DNA of 19,601 nt from Thermoplasmata archaeon (GTDB lineage: Archaea; Thermoplasmatota; Thermoplasmata; Thermoplasmatales; Thermoplasmataceae). Every line of letters starts with the position of its first letter. The first letter of the stretch is position 1. Below are positions 1 to 7,343 of this stretch, one piece after another. The DNA lies in contig JAJZLW010000092.1 of assembly GCA_021850505.1 (NCBI GenBank), forward strand, positions 1 to 19,601, given 5' to 3'. The position numbers and the translations under genes were made by a program. The notes under the pieces were generated by a model, which did not search any database, had not been told where the DNA came from, and was given only the letters and a program-made list of their open reading frames with translations.

Positions 1-109
1 GGAGTTCGAACTGTCAAGGTAGACTGATCTTCTCTGTTTAACACAAACTAATTTTCATTCTTGGGCCATTCACTTATTCGGTATTTGGTCCTGCATACAG
101 ACATGTAAG

Positions 110-117
110 GTATATAC
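110..117 (+). promoter_or_regulatory. TATA-like box upstream of the SHOCT protein gene
   Basis: GTATATAC lies about 50 bases before the GTG start at 163. With the usual archaeal spacing of about 25 bases, transcription would begin near 138, giving a short leader that contains GGAG at 147-150 as a possible ribosome binding site. The rest of 1-162 shows no gene I can support. Confidence 0.35.
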
Positions 118-162
118 AGTAATTATCACATCTCAATCCACAAACTGGAGATTGACCTTAAA

Positions 163-510
163 GTGGATCATAGATCAAAAATATTATTGACGGTTGTTCT
201 GGCCTTTGTTGTTCTTCTAGCAATCATGATTGTCGTTGGCTTATATGTGGTGAAGCCATCGTCATTTTACCCGTCTGGTTATGGATACGGAATGATGTAT
301 GATAATTTTGGGTATTGGTACGTTATAATGCCTGTAATGGCTTTAATAACGATAGTTTTCGTTGTCCTGTTTTTCTATGTAATTACTTCTTCTGCTGATT
401 GGGGCAAGATGAAGATGAGATCAGATCCTGTTAGCATCTTGAGGGAAAAGTTAGCACGGGGAGAGATAACGGAAGAGGAATACAAGAGGAAAAGAGATCT
501 TCTGAACTGA
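163..510 (+). CDS. small two-helix membrane protein with C-terminal SHOCT domain
   Basis: A 115-residue protein starting at GTG, with GGAG 12 bases upstream. Two hydrophobic segments, at about residues 8-30 and 52-75, should span the membrane and are joined by a Tyr/Gly-rich loop (roughly 34-50). The last 30 residues read as a SHOCT motif: a helix ending in ILREKLARGEITEEEYKRKR, the Leu/Gly/Ile/Glu/Tyr pattern typical of that short domain. SHOCT tails are known from many bacterial and archaeal membrane proteins and are thought to mediate oligomerisation; no enzymatic role is expected. It is convergent with the ubiB-like gene, 50 bases away, and stands alone on its strand. The exact function is unknown. 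Confidence 0.8.
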   Translation: MDHRSKILLTVVLAFVVLLAIMIVVGLYVVKPSSFYPSGYGYGMMYDNFGYWYVIMPVMALITIVFVVLFFYVITSSADWGKMKMRSDPVSILREKLARGEITEEEYKRKRDLLN

Positions 511-560
511 ATCTAACCTATGGACTTCAAAAAATAACGGATTCATTCAACATATCAACT

Positions 561-2120
561 TCAGTTCTTCGAAAGAAGTACAACGATGAAAAGTATTATT
601 GATACTCCAAAGAGGGAGAGCCCCAGATCTCGGCTGGTTGTTGATATATAGGCGGATGCAAGTGCAATGAAACCGAGAAATATGCTGGCCGGTATTTTAT
701 ATTCCTTTTTTCTGCTCACAGGGCTCTGCCTGTCTTCCAGGTCTCTTTTAAGTAATGGTAAAACCTCCAGACCTTTTTCGATTGAATTAATAGATTTCTT
801 AACGAAATCTGTTATCTGGTATCTGTAGAGATCATTGAGGAGGCCTTCCTGATAGAGTATCTGCCGAAGTATAGCGATAAACCTGAAATCCGGATCAAGG
901 CGTCTGCAGATACCTTCGAGCAGGGACGACATTCTCATGTAAAGGACGAGCTCACGCGGAAGCCTGAATGGAAACTCGAAAATCACGCCATTCGCAATTG
1001 TATATATCTCCTGAACCTCTCTGTCCTCTATCCTCTTTCCCTGCAAATTCGAAATAGCGAGATCCATGGTACGCCTCATAATGTTCCTGTTAGCAACTGG
1101 AGACAGTGCATTCAATGCAATAAGGGAATCAATGATTGTGTCCGGGTCTGTATTGGAGAGCCCATCGTAAAGCTTCAGCAACTGTATCCTTGTTTTTGGG
1201 TCAAGCGAACCAACCATTCCATAATCGTAGAGTATTATGATGCCTTCTGTCGTTACAGAAATATTACCCGGATGGGGATCAGCGTGAAATATCTTGTCCC
1301 GCAAAAGCATCCGCATGAATAAAAGATCGAGCCGCCAGGCCAGATCCTTGAGATCAATACCGCTATTCCTTAGTGCTTCAATGTCTGTTATCTTAATCCC
1401 TGGAACATAATCCAAAACAAGGACCTGCGATGTTGTGACCTCATGAAATACTGCTGGCACAACGACCCTTTCGTTCCTTCCAGCCACGCTTTCCCTTATC
1501 CTTTCAATATTTCCTGCTTCCTTAACGTAATCAGCCTCGTCAAAGATACGATCCCGGAAGTCGAATATTACTGATTCAAATGAAATGTAAAGGTAAGACT
1601 CAAGTCTTCTCTTAGCCAGTCTTAAAAGCCTCTCAAGTATGGCAATATCATGTTTGATCTGTTGCCGGATATTGGGCCTGTTGACCTTGACAACAACCTG
1701 TTTATCCTTATAGGTGGCCCTGTAAACCTGTCCCAGGGATGCACCAGAAATGGCATTTTTATCAAAATCTGAGAAAATCTCTTCTATCTTCCCGATTTCT
1801 GTTTCCAGTATAGGCTTTACTGCGTCGAAGGGAGCTGGGGGAACACTATCCTGAAGCTGTTCAAATGCCTTGATATATTCATTAGGAAGCAGATCTGGCC
1901 TTGCAGATATTACCTGACCAAGCTTTATGTATGTCGGCCCGAGATCAATAAAGGTCTGAACTGCCCTCCTTCCGTGTTCCTCCATGGCTGGATCCCATGT
2001 GTGGTTGGTATCGGACCTTATCCTTTTTCTGTCCTTTGAATACCTCCTGAAAACTGGATAAAGTTTTAGTAAAACTCTGATTTCGTCGGTAAGTGTGGCG
2101 TTCTGCTTCATTGCACACAT
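561..2120 (-). CDS. ubiB: UbiB/ABC1/ADCK-family atypical protein kinase-like ATPase
   Basis: A 519-residue protein close to the usual UbiB length. Family hallmarks are in order: the KxGQ motif (KLGQ, residues 66-69) followed by ARPDLLP, the A-rich-loop equivalent GASLGQVY (126-133), the nucleotide-binding lysine in VVKV (K145), the EADY motif (195-198), the catalytic-loop equivalent DPHPGN (281-286), and DYG (299-301) at the metal-binding DFG position. Two hydrophobic helices near 472-517 form the C-terminal membrane anchor. Known members (UbiB, COQ8) are membrane-associated ATPases that support quinone/isoprenoid lipid metabolism, so a role in respiratory quinone homeostasis is inferred. The start ATG at 2120 has no clear Shine-Dalgarno site but has a TATA-like box 27 bases upstream, fitting a leaderless mRNA; a second ATG lies at 2111. 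The upstream gene on the same strand ends 63 bases away. Confidence 0.9.
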   Translation of the reverse strand: MCAMKQNATLTDEIRVLLKLYPVFRRYSKDRKRIRSDTNHTWDPAMEEHGRRAVQTFIDLGPTYIKLGQVISARPDLLPNEYIKAFEQLQDSVPPAPFDAVKPILETEIGKIEEIFSDFDKNAISGASLGQVYRATYKDKQVVVKVNRPNIRQQIKHDIAILERLLRLAKRRLESYLYISFESVIFDFRDRIFDEADYVKEAGNIERIRESVAGRNERVVVPAVFHEVTTSQVLVLDYVPGIKITDIEALRNSGIDLKDLAWRLDLLFMRMLLRDKIFHADPHPGNISVTTEGIIILYDYGMVGSLDPKTRIQLLKLYDGLSNTDPDTIIDSLIALNALSPVANRNIMRRTMDLAISNLQGKRIEDREVQEIYTIANGVIFEFPFRLPRELVLYMRMSSLLEGICRRLDPDFRFIAILRQILYQEGLLNDLYRYQITDFVKKSINSIEKGLEVLPLLKRDLEDRQSPVSRKKEYKIPASIFLGFIALASAYISTTSRDLGLSLFGVSIILFIVVLLSKN

Positions 2121-2143
2121 GGATGCCTGATGTCATTGAACTG

Positions 2144-2150
2144 TAATAAA
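2144..2150 (-). promoter_or_regulatory. TATA-like box for the ubiB-like gene
   Basis: On the minus strand TTTATTA is centred about 27 bases before the ATG at 2120, preceded by TTTAAAG at 2154-2160. This places the predicted transcription start at or next to the start codon, so ubiB may have its own leaderless promoter in addition to any read-through from the gene at 2184-2696. Confidence 0.45.
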
Positions 2151-2183
2151 TCTCTTTAAAAGGATCAAGGGGTTTAAAGAACA

Positions 2184-2696
2184 TTACCACGAGTCGCCAT
2201 GAACTCTTTCTTCAAGGAGGTCCTCTACCTTCTTCTTATACGACAGTTCTTTAGCGGCGACGTTCGAAATAGCCTGTTTCAGAAAAGGATCAGAATATTC
2301 ATTTTCCATTATTCGAAGAATGTCATATATGTCCTTGTAATATTTTATCGATACCATCAGTATGCTTCGGAGATCGTTCATATTTATGTCCGGTTCATCT
2401 TCAAGAAGGTGATCAAATGTCTCGTAATCTTCGAGGTCCTTCAGTTCCGATTCAACCTCTGGAAAAGTTCCCTCTCTCAGACTCCTGTCAAGTTCATCTA
2501 TATCTGACTGCTCTGATTCTGAGAGCTCCCGGGCAATCGCCCTGATATGATCCATGTTTGATGATACTGCAATAGAATCGAATTTTGATTTAAGACGGGT
2601 CTTCAACCTTATCACGTTTCTAAGGATGTCTTCCCTTACGGCCGACCTGTCTTTCCCAGATATTGCCTTTCCACGGGAAGAGGATTTATCATTCAT
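2184..2696 (-). CDS. ferritin-like helical protein with degenerate metal-binding motifs
   Basis: A 170-residue, highly charged, almost wholly helical protein. The pattern resembles a ferritin/rubrerythrin-like four-helix bundle: helix pair one at roughly 22-80 (ends in IARELSESEQSDIDEL) and pair two at roughly 107-165 (contains IKYYKDIYDILRIMENEYSD and AAKELSYKKKVEDLLEE). In active di-iron proteins the second and fourth helices carry ExxH; here the equivalent places read EQSD and ELSY, and the first-helix glutamate region is Lys/Arg-rich (RLKTRLKSKF). Metal binding is therefore probably lost. The resemblance is judged from sequence pattern alone. It lies upstream of ubiB on the same strand and may be co-transcribed. 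The ATG at 2696 lacks a Shine-Dalgarno site and sits about 27 bases from a TATA-like box. Confidence 0.7.
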   Translation of the reverse strand: MNDKSSSRGKAISGKDRSAVREDILRNVIRLKTRLKSKFDSIAVSSNMDHIRAIARELSESEQSDIDELDRSLREGTFPEVESELKDLEDYETFDHLLEDEPDINMNDLRSILMVSIKYYKDIYDILRIMENEYSDPFLKQAISNVAAKELSYKKKVEDLLEERVHGDSW

Positions 2697-2715
2697 GCAG
2701 ATAACATACTTGATA

Positions 2716-2760
2716 CACCTAAATAAATTTTATTATTCGGACCTTAGACATATTTAGGTG
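2716..2760. repeat. 10-bp perfect inverted repeat flanking a promoter
   Basis: CACCTAAATA at 2716-2725 is the exact reverse complement of TATTTAGGTG at 2751-2760, with a 25-base spacer. One arm overlaps the TATA-like box and the other lies upstream of it, as expected for an operator bound by a dimeric repressor or activator. An arm separation of about 35 bases centre to centre would put both half-sites on roughly the same DNA face only if the turns match, so looping or two separate sites is also possible. Confidence 0.45.
2720..2727 (-). promoter_or_regulatory. TATA-like box for the ferritin-like gene
   Basis: TTTATTTA on the minus strand is centred about 27 bases before the ATG at 2696, which predicts a leaderless transcript. 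The box overlaps the inner arm of the inverted repeat at 2716-2760. Confidence 0.5.
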
Positions 2761-3041
2761 CTGTCAGATAGGTCAATACTCCTTACCTTCTATGCTCCTT
2801 TTCTGTGCGGCCTCCTTCTTGAGCTAGGTATATAGGGACCTCCCGCCAAATGACTGGTAACTGATAACTGAGTGTTAAATGCCACCGACCTAGACTACCA
2901 TTCTATGTGTATCTGATAAATTCCTCGCATCATTATTTTCAGACATCTTCTCTCCGGTCTCCTTTCAGTGTCCTTAATCCGATAGGTTTCTTCTGCCAGC
3001 ATACAAGCACTCATTTTGATTCTGCAGGAATGCCTTTCTGA
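2761..3041. other. region without an intact gene; short protein-like minus-strand frames
   Basis: No start-to-stop gene of normal size is present. Short open stretches on the minus strand read like protein, for example one ending at 2773 in KKEAAQKRSIEGKEY and a 40-codon stretch from ATG 3014 to the stop at 2895. They are too short to name and are most likely decayed coding sequence. Confidence 0.3.
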
Positions 3042-3527
3042 TTATCTGGGACGATACTGAATTTCACACCATAATATGGTGATGGGTTTTCCAGTATCCG
3101 GAGTTGAGAAGAGATCTCGTATATCAACACTTATTATCTCTTTGTAGATAGGATACTTATCAAGCATTCTCAAGGGTACCACTGAATGTATCTCAAGTGT
3201 TTCGGCCTATTATTCAAGAATGCCGCTGCAATAACCGGTGCAAAGATGTTAAAGCACCATCGTGGGGCCTGATCCCGATATACGTTCGTGTCGCTTTGAA
3301 ATGGCATTAGTATCCAACATTGCGGTTGACGCAAGCATGGAAGCACCCTGGTGATCTGATTTTTCATTCCAAAAATTTTTTATCATTCTTAGAAGTTCTG
3401 TTTTCCCTGCATATATTAAGGATGCGCAGTATCCATTTGATTGGGAAATACTTGACTGGAGTAAAATAGATGCCTGTTGGGCTCTGAGTATTTCCTCGAT
3501 CCTGTCAGAGTTGTTCCTATCAACCAT
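3042..3527 (-). pseudogene. stop-interrupted unknown gene (intact first 92 codons)
   Basis: A 92-codon open frame runs from ATG 3527 to a TAA at 3249-3251. It is preceded by a strong ribosome binding site (GAGGAG, with ATAAAA between it and the ATG), so the start looks genuine. The product begins MVDRNNSDRIEEILRAQQAS and is mainly helical; I do not recognise it. Past the TAA the same frame remains protein-like: about 12 codons, then TAA-TAG, then about 54 codons rich in regular hydrophobic/charged alternation (including LDKYPIYKEIISVDIRD and GKPITILWCEIQYRPR) before a stop at 3042-3044. The whole is 162 codons with three internal stops, which suggests a decayed gene. A short intact 92-residue protein followed by chance open frames is the alternative. 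Confidence 0.4.
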
Positions 3528-3546
3528 TTTTATCTCCTCACGCAGT

Positions 3547-3840
3547 TCAGTGAATCATTCCATGCTGTTTCTTATACTTCCAAGCTACGTCTTCTTCGCG
3601 GCTTAATTCATCTTGAGATGCATATCGATTCCACTCCGGAGCATTAATGATTCGCTTTTTCCATATCCAAATACTTGGGGAGAACGATAAGATTCACAGA
3701 AACCTATAACTTTCTACACAGGAAAAAGAATGCCCATTGGCGATAATAATCATTGCAGATTCGATGTCAAGCAAATCCGATCCTGCAGTCGACTTTTACT
3801 ACCCTTCCCCAACGTCCCGCATTGAGTCAAACTTAATCAT
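3547..3840 (-). pseudogene. possible decayed small gene upstream of the 3527 start
   Basis: One minus-strand frame from ATG 3840 to TGA 3547-3549 (98 codons) has a TAG-TAA pair and a single TGA inside it. Its last part reads convincingly as protein (PEWNRYASQDELSREEDVAW, then KYKKQHGMIH) and stops 19 bases before the next start codon, overlapping its ribosome-binding-site region as in an operon. No family is recognised. Frames of this length with a few stops can occur by chance, so this is weak. Confidence 0.22.
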
Positions 3841-3892
3841 ACAGAAATATAGGTTAATACCATTATAGCATTCAATATCTGCTTTGCAGTAA

Positions 3893-3903
3893 ATTTATTT
3901 ATA
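3893..3903 (+). promoter_or_regulatory. TATA-like box for the 134-residue protein gene
   Basis: ATTTATTTATA is centred about 30 bases before the ATG at 3928, and there is no Shine-Dalgarno sequence between them. This fits a leaderless or near-leaderless transcript. Confidence 0.5.
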
Positions 3904-3927
3904 GCAATCATCTACCAAGACTCAAAT

Positions 3928-4332
3928 ATGCCGAAAATTGAGACTAAAAAATTGGATAAACAAGACGCTGACCTTTTACTAAAATTAAATGAATTCCAAC
4001 AGTCAGAGAGAGTTTTTAATGGATGGGCTTTTTCTCAGTTTGAATTTAATGCGAAAAATTGGGATGACTTTGTGAAAAAGTATCCTCCTGGAAGTAAAGG
4101 ATTTGATTCTTTCTACTCAGTAGGACATTTTCTTGAGCTTGCTGGTGTTCTAGTTAAGCACAAATTGTTGTCAGAGGAACTTTTTTTCGATACTTTCTGG
4201 TTTGAACCCATATGGAAAAACTTTGAGCCTGTGATTTTGAGCATGAGAAAAAAGATGAAGGAACCCAGTTTAGAGGAGAATTTTGAGTACCTTTACAACA
4301 GGCTGCAGGAGTGGAAAAAAAGCCGAAATTAA
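3928..4332 (+). CDS. small alpha-helical protein of unknown function
   Basis: A 134-residue soluble protein without signal peptide or membrane segment. It is rich in Phe, Trp, Lys and Glu; several aromatic clusters (FNGWAFSQFEF, about residues 30-40; FFDTFWFEPIWKNFEPV, about 88-104) alternate with charged helices, and the tail (about 110-134) is an amphipathic helix. The FWFEPIWKNF region faintly recalls DUF4760-like helical proteins, but I cannot assign a family. The start is fixed by the promoter spacing. It precedes the M1-like gene by 126 bases and is clearly more A/T-rich in codon use than ubiB. Confidence 0.65.
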   Translation: MPKIETKKLDKQDADLLLKLNEFQQSERVFNGWAFSQFEFNAKNWDDFVKKYPPGSKGFDSFYSVGHFLELAGVLVKHKLLSEELFFDTFWFEPIWKNFEPVILSMRKKMKEPSLEENFEYLYNRLQEWKKSRN

Positions 4333-4458
4333 ACTTCAATATTTAATAAGGCGGAGCGATATTATAAGGTTAGTATTGATTTGTGGTGAAACCGTTTGGT
4401 GTATCTCAAGCAACAAGGAGATCCGGCATGATCTTCTTTTTAGTTATAAAGGGGTAAT

Positions 4459-6810
4459 ATGAGGATGTCAGAAAAAAGAACTGAACCAAGAAACGATAGC
4501 GATGAAGCTTTTGAATTGAAACACATAAAAATAGAAGGAGAGCTTGACTATAGATCAAAATCGTTTAAATCTAAATGTGAGTTGTACATTGATCCGAAGG
4601 GAACCTCGGTATTTAGGATAGAAGCTGTAAATTTCTTGATTAACTCAGTTAAAATCAATGGAAAACTTGCAGATTATAAGTATGATGGAAGCAATATTAC
4701 AATTAGCGTCCCCGACAATTTCAGCGACTTAAAAATGAAAATCACAGTGGATTATGCAATCGTCGATCCGCATTTGGGTATGTATTTCATAACAGAAGAC
4801 AAATATGGTGCTAACATTCAGCCCCAAGTTTGGACCTTAGGCGAGGGGCAAACTGAAGATTTTCAGGTGAGCGAAGATAACAAATATTGGTTTCCGTACA
4901 TCCCCGGACCGGATAAGAAGTGTACGTCAGAAACCATCATTACCGTGCCAAAAAAGTACTATCTCGTGTCCAATGGAGATCTTTTAAGCGTTAAAGATAT
5001 CCAAGAAAAACGTGTATATCACTGGAGAATGGATCGGCCTCATTCACCATATCTTATTTCACTAGTGTGTGGAGAATTTGATTTTTTTGAGGAAACTTAT
5101 AAGAATACTAAGCTCATGTATTTGGTCCCAAAAGGCAAGAAACACGACATTGAAAGAACCTTCCCTATAACTAAGGAATTATTTGAATTCTACGAAAAAT
5201 TCACAGGAGCCGAATATCCTTTTAAGAAGTTTTCCCAAACATGCGTTTATGAGGCAACGTTTGGCGGAATGGAAAATACTACCGCCAATACTTTAACTGA
5301 AAGAACATTGCATGATGAAATAGCTCATATTGATTTCAGCAGTGAAGAAAATGTTGGACATCACATGGCACATCAATGGTTCGGCGACTTAGTTACCTGC
5401 AAAACATGGGAAGATGTATGGTTGAATGAGGGTTTGGCAAGCTTCTTATACGCCTCCTTCGTCAAGAACAAACATGGGACTGATGAATACTACTATCATC
5501 TTTTAGATAAACTGGACGCTTACTTAAGGGCAGAAACACAGCGAGGAGTTAGTGAGATTTGCACCACTTATGGTACTGCCCCAAAAAAATCATTTGATAG
5601 ATATTCCAGCGAAAAGGGAGGGCTTGTGATGTGTTCTTTATTGAACCTGATAGGAGAGGAGAAGATGCATCGGGTTTTAAAATCATATTTCTCAAAGTTT
5701 ATGTACAGCTCGGCTACCACAAAAGATCTTGAGCAAATAGTTGATGAAGAATCAGATGGGATTTCCGGCGGATTTTTTGGCCAATTTATTTACTCTAAAG
5801 GATATCCTATACTGAATGTGACCTATTTCTATGATAATTCGCTGCATATCCTAAATCTTTCGTTCAAACAGAAGCAGTCAACATCCAGAGAGTACCGATT
5901 ACAGTTTAAATTAATTTTGAATTTTAATAAAGGCAAATCTACAGAAATCCCTGTTACTTTATATAATATTGAACAGGAATTACGATTGAACCTCAGCGAC
6001 CGACCAACGTTTATCTGCGTAGATCCTGACATATCAATCGTAGGAATCGTAGAAGTCGAGGAAGACTTCTCAGAGATGAAATCAAAAATAGAAAATGACA
6101 CGCATCTTGTTTGTAGGATAAGAGCGATAAGGAAAATGGCATATTTTAACAATAATGAATTTATTGACACATTAAGCCGGATGATTTCAAATACTGAGAT
6201 ACATTGGAGTATCGCTGCGGAGTCATCGAACGCCTTAAGTAGAATTGGAGGTAAAGAAGCATTAAATATTCTAATAAAAAATGCTCAACACCCCAATCCA
6301 AAAGTAAGAAGGGCGATAGCAAGGGCGCTTGGAAATTTTAGCGAAAAGGAATCTCTTGAAGCAATATCTACTATGTTAAGTAAAGAAAAAAGTTATTACA
6401 TTCGTGGCGAAGCTCTCTATTCGGCGGGAATGACGGGTCGTGAGGAAGCCATTCAATTTCTGTACAGGGGCCTATTTGAGTACTCGCATGAAAATGTAAT
6501 TAGCATAGGAGCGTTGAAGGGACTCGGTGCTCTACACACAGAGGCATCATCTAAAATTGTATTGAATTATATGCGCCGAACTAATAATAAAAAAATGATA
6601 CTTGCTTCAATTGGCGAACTGGCATCTTTTTTGAACTTTCAAGAAATACGAGATGAAGTGTTGTATCAGATAGTCAACGGAGACAAGGAGATTTGTGACA
6701 AAGCTATGTCTGTCGCACTTAATTCTGGCGATCCCTTGTTCATTTCCTCTGCAAAAGACAAGTATTTGTCTAGGTATTTCAAAGAGTCATACAAAGCAAC
6801 ACTAGTATAA
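4459..6810 (+). CDS. M1-aminopeptidase-like protein with HEAT repeats, catalytic residues replaced
   Basis: 783 residues. The N-terminal beta-sandwich domain (about 20-205) contains VWTLGEG near 124-130 and WFPYIPGP near 144-151, as in the TAF2/M1 branch whose members carry C-terminal HEAT repeats. The gluzincin core follows: exopeptidase motif GGMEN (269-273), zinc site HHMAHQWFG (301-309) and WLNEG (third ligand E324, correctly 18 residues after H305). In active M1 enzymes the zinc motif is HExxH; here the general-base Glu is His302. The catalytic Tyr of the Y-x-K-G motif is also replaced, by Ser384 (SEKG). Residues from about 560 onward form HEAT-like helical repeats (for example NPKVRRAIARALG). 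Zinc binding may persist, but peptide hydrolysis probably does not. Canonical relatives trim peptides released by tricorn/proteasome; a scaffold or peptide-binding role is inferred here. The start could be ATG 4459 (GGGG just upstream) or ATG 4465. Confidence 0.88.
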   Translation: MRMSEKRTEPRNDSDEAFELKHIKIEGELDYRSKSFKSKCELYIDPKGTSVFRIEAVNFLINSVKINGKLADYKYDGSNITISVPDNFSDLKMKITVDYAIVDPHLGMYFITEDKYGANIQPQVWTLGEGQTEDFQVSEDNKYWFPYIPGPDKKCTSETIITVPKKYYLVSNGDLLSVKDIQEKRVYHWRMDRPHSPYLISLVCGEFDFFEETYKNTKLMYLVPKGKKHDIERTFPITKELFEFYEKFTGAEYPFKKFSQTCVYEATFGGMENTTANTLTERTLHDEIAHIDFSSEENVGHHMAHQWFGDLVTCKTWEDVWLNEGLASFLYASFVKNKHGTDEYYYHLLDKLDAYLRAETQRGVSEICTTYGTAPKKSFDRYSSEKGGLVMCSLLNLIGEEKMHRVLKSYFSKFMYSSATTKDLEQIVDEESDGISGGFFGQFIYSKGYPILNVTYFYDNSLHILNLSFKQKQSTSREYRLQFKLILNFNKGKSTEIPVTLYNIEQELRLNLSDRPTFICVDPDISIVGIVEVEEDFSEMKSKIENDTHLVCRIRAIRKMAYFNNNEFIDTLSRMISNTEIHWSIAAESSNALSRIGGKEALNILIKNAQHPNPKVRRAIARALGNFSEKESLEAISTMLSKEKSYYIRGEALYSAGMTGREEAIQFLYRGLFEYSHENVISIGALKGLGALHTEASSKIVLNYMRRTNNKKMILASIGELASFLNFQEIRDEVLYQIVNGDKEICDKAMSVALNSGDPLFISSAKDKYLSRYFKESYKATLV

Positions 6811-6931
6811 TTTCTGAAAGGAAAATAAAAAATAACATCTAAAGTAGGGGCGTCTTTTAACCTAAGTTATATCAACGAAGAGCAATTTCAATAGTAGATA
6901 CGTCAATGCATTTAAAAAATTAAGCCTGGAT

Positions 6932-6938
6932 TATAAAT
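6932..6938 (+). promoter_or_regulatory. TATA-like box before the transposase remnant
   Basis: TATAAAT lies about 24 bases before ATG 6959. A GGAGG at 6944-6948 gives an additional ribosome binding site, so the remnant could still be expressed. The rest of 6811-6955 shows no gene. Confidence 0.35.
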
Positions 6939-6955
6939 TTTTGGGAGGTTAGTAG

Positions 6956-7309
6956 GTGATGGAATCACAAGAAGATAATGGATCAAACAGAAGGCATGAC
7001 AGGTACAACAGATTCATTGTAAAAAAGGATTTAGGACCTCATGTATCCATGCTCCTGATGAATTGGAAAGTACCACGTGAAGAAAACAACAGGGGAAAGA
7101 GAGGTCGCCCATTCAAGTCCACCAGTACACTCATAACATTCCTTGCAAAACTTATGTCAATGCATAGTGATCCCTCCAGATACACTGGGGGAGATTGCTC
7201 TCAAGGTCCAATATCGCAATGTCATGAGAGAGATGACACATGCATATTGAATTTTGCAGCACACCCGGATGACTGCAAAGTAGTAAGTGCGCTGATCAAA
7301 GCGACTTAG
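6956..7309 (+). pseudogene. N-terminal remnant of a DDE (IS5/IS4-like) transposase
   Basis: A 117-codon open frame starting GTG 6956 or ATG 6959. Its first ~80 residues carry features seen at the N terminus of IS5/IS4-type transposases: a charged DRYNRF segment, then KRGRPFKSTSTLITFLAKLM, where the KRGRP signature precedes a helix for DNA recognition. After SRYTGGD the sequence no longer resembles a transposase and no catalytic DDE region follows; the frame ends only 34 bases before the next gene. An alternative frame near 7180-7250 also reads as protein, suggesting a frameshift plus truncation. Family assignment is from pattern memory only, and terminal inverted repeats were not identified. 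A short intact DNA-binding protein is less likely. Confidence 0.45.
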
Positions 7310-7343
7310 CAACCATCAACGCTGAAGCAGTATGTGAATTCAC

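Noticed and set aside
1..20. GGAGTTCGAACTG at the left edge looks like the T-arm of a tRNA
   Set aside because: The bases flanking TTCGAA (GGAG and CTGT) do not form the required T-stem, and no acceptor end with matching pairs follows.
2199..2757. Plus-strand open frames opposite the ferritin-like gene
   Set aside because: They are antisense shadows of the minus-strand gene, which has a promoter and a coherent helical product.
3170..3367. 65-codon minus-strand frame
   Set aside because: Its composition (Trp, Pro, Cys and Gln scattered) is unlike a normal protein, and it lies in a different frame over the better supported decayed gene starting at 3527.
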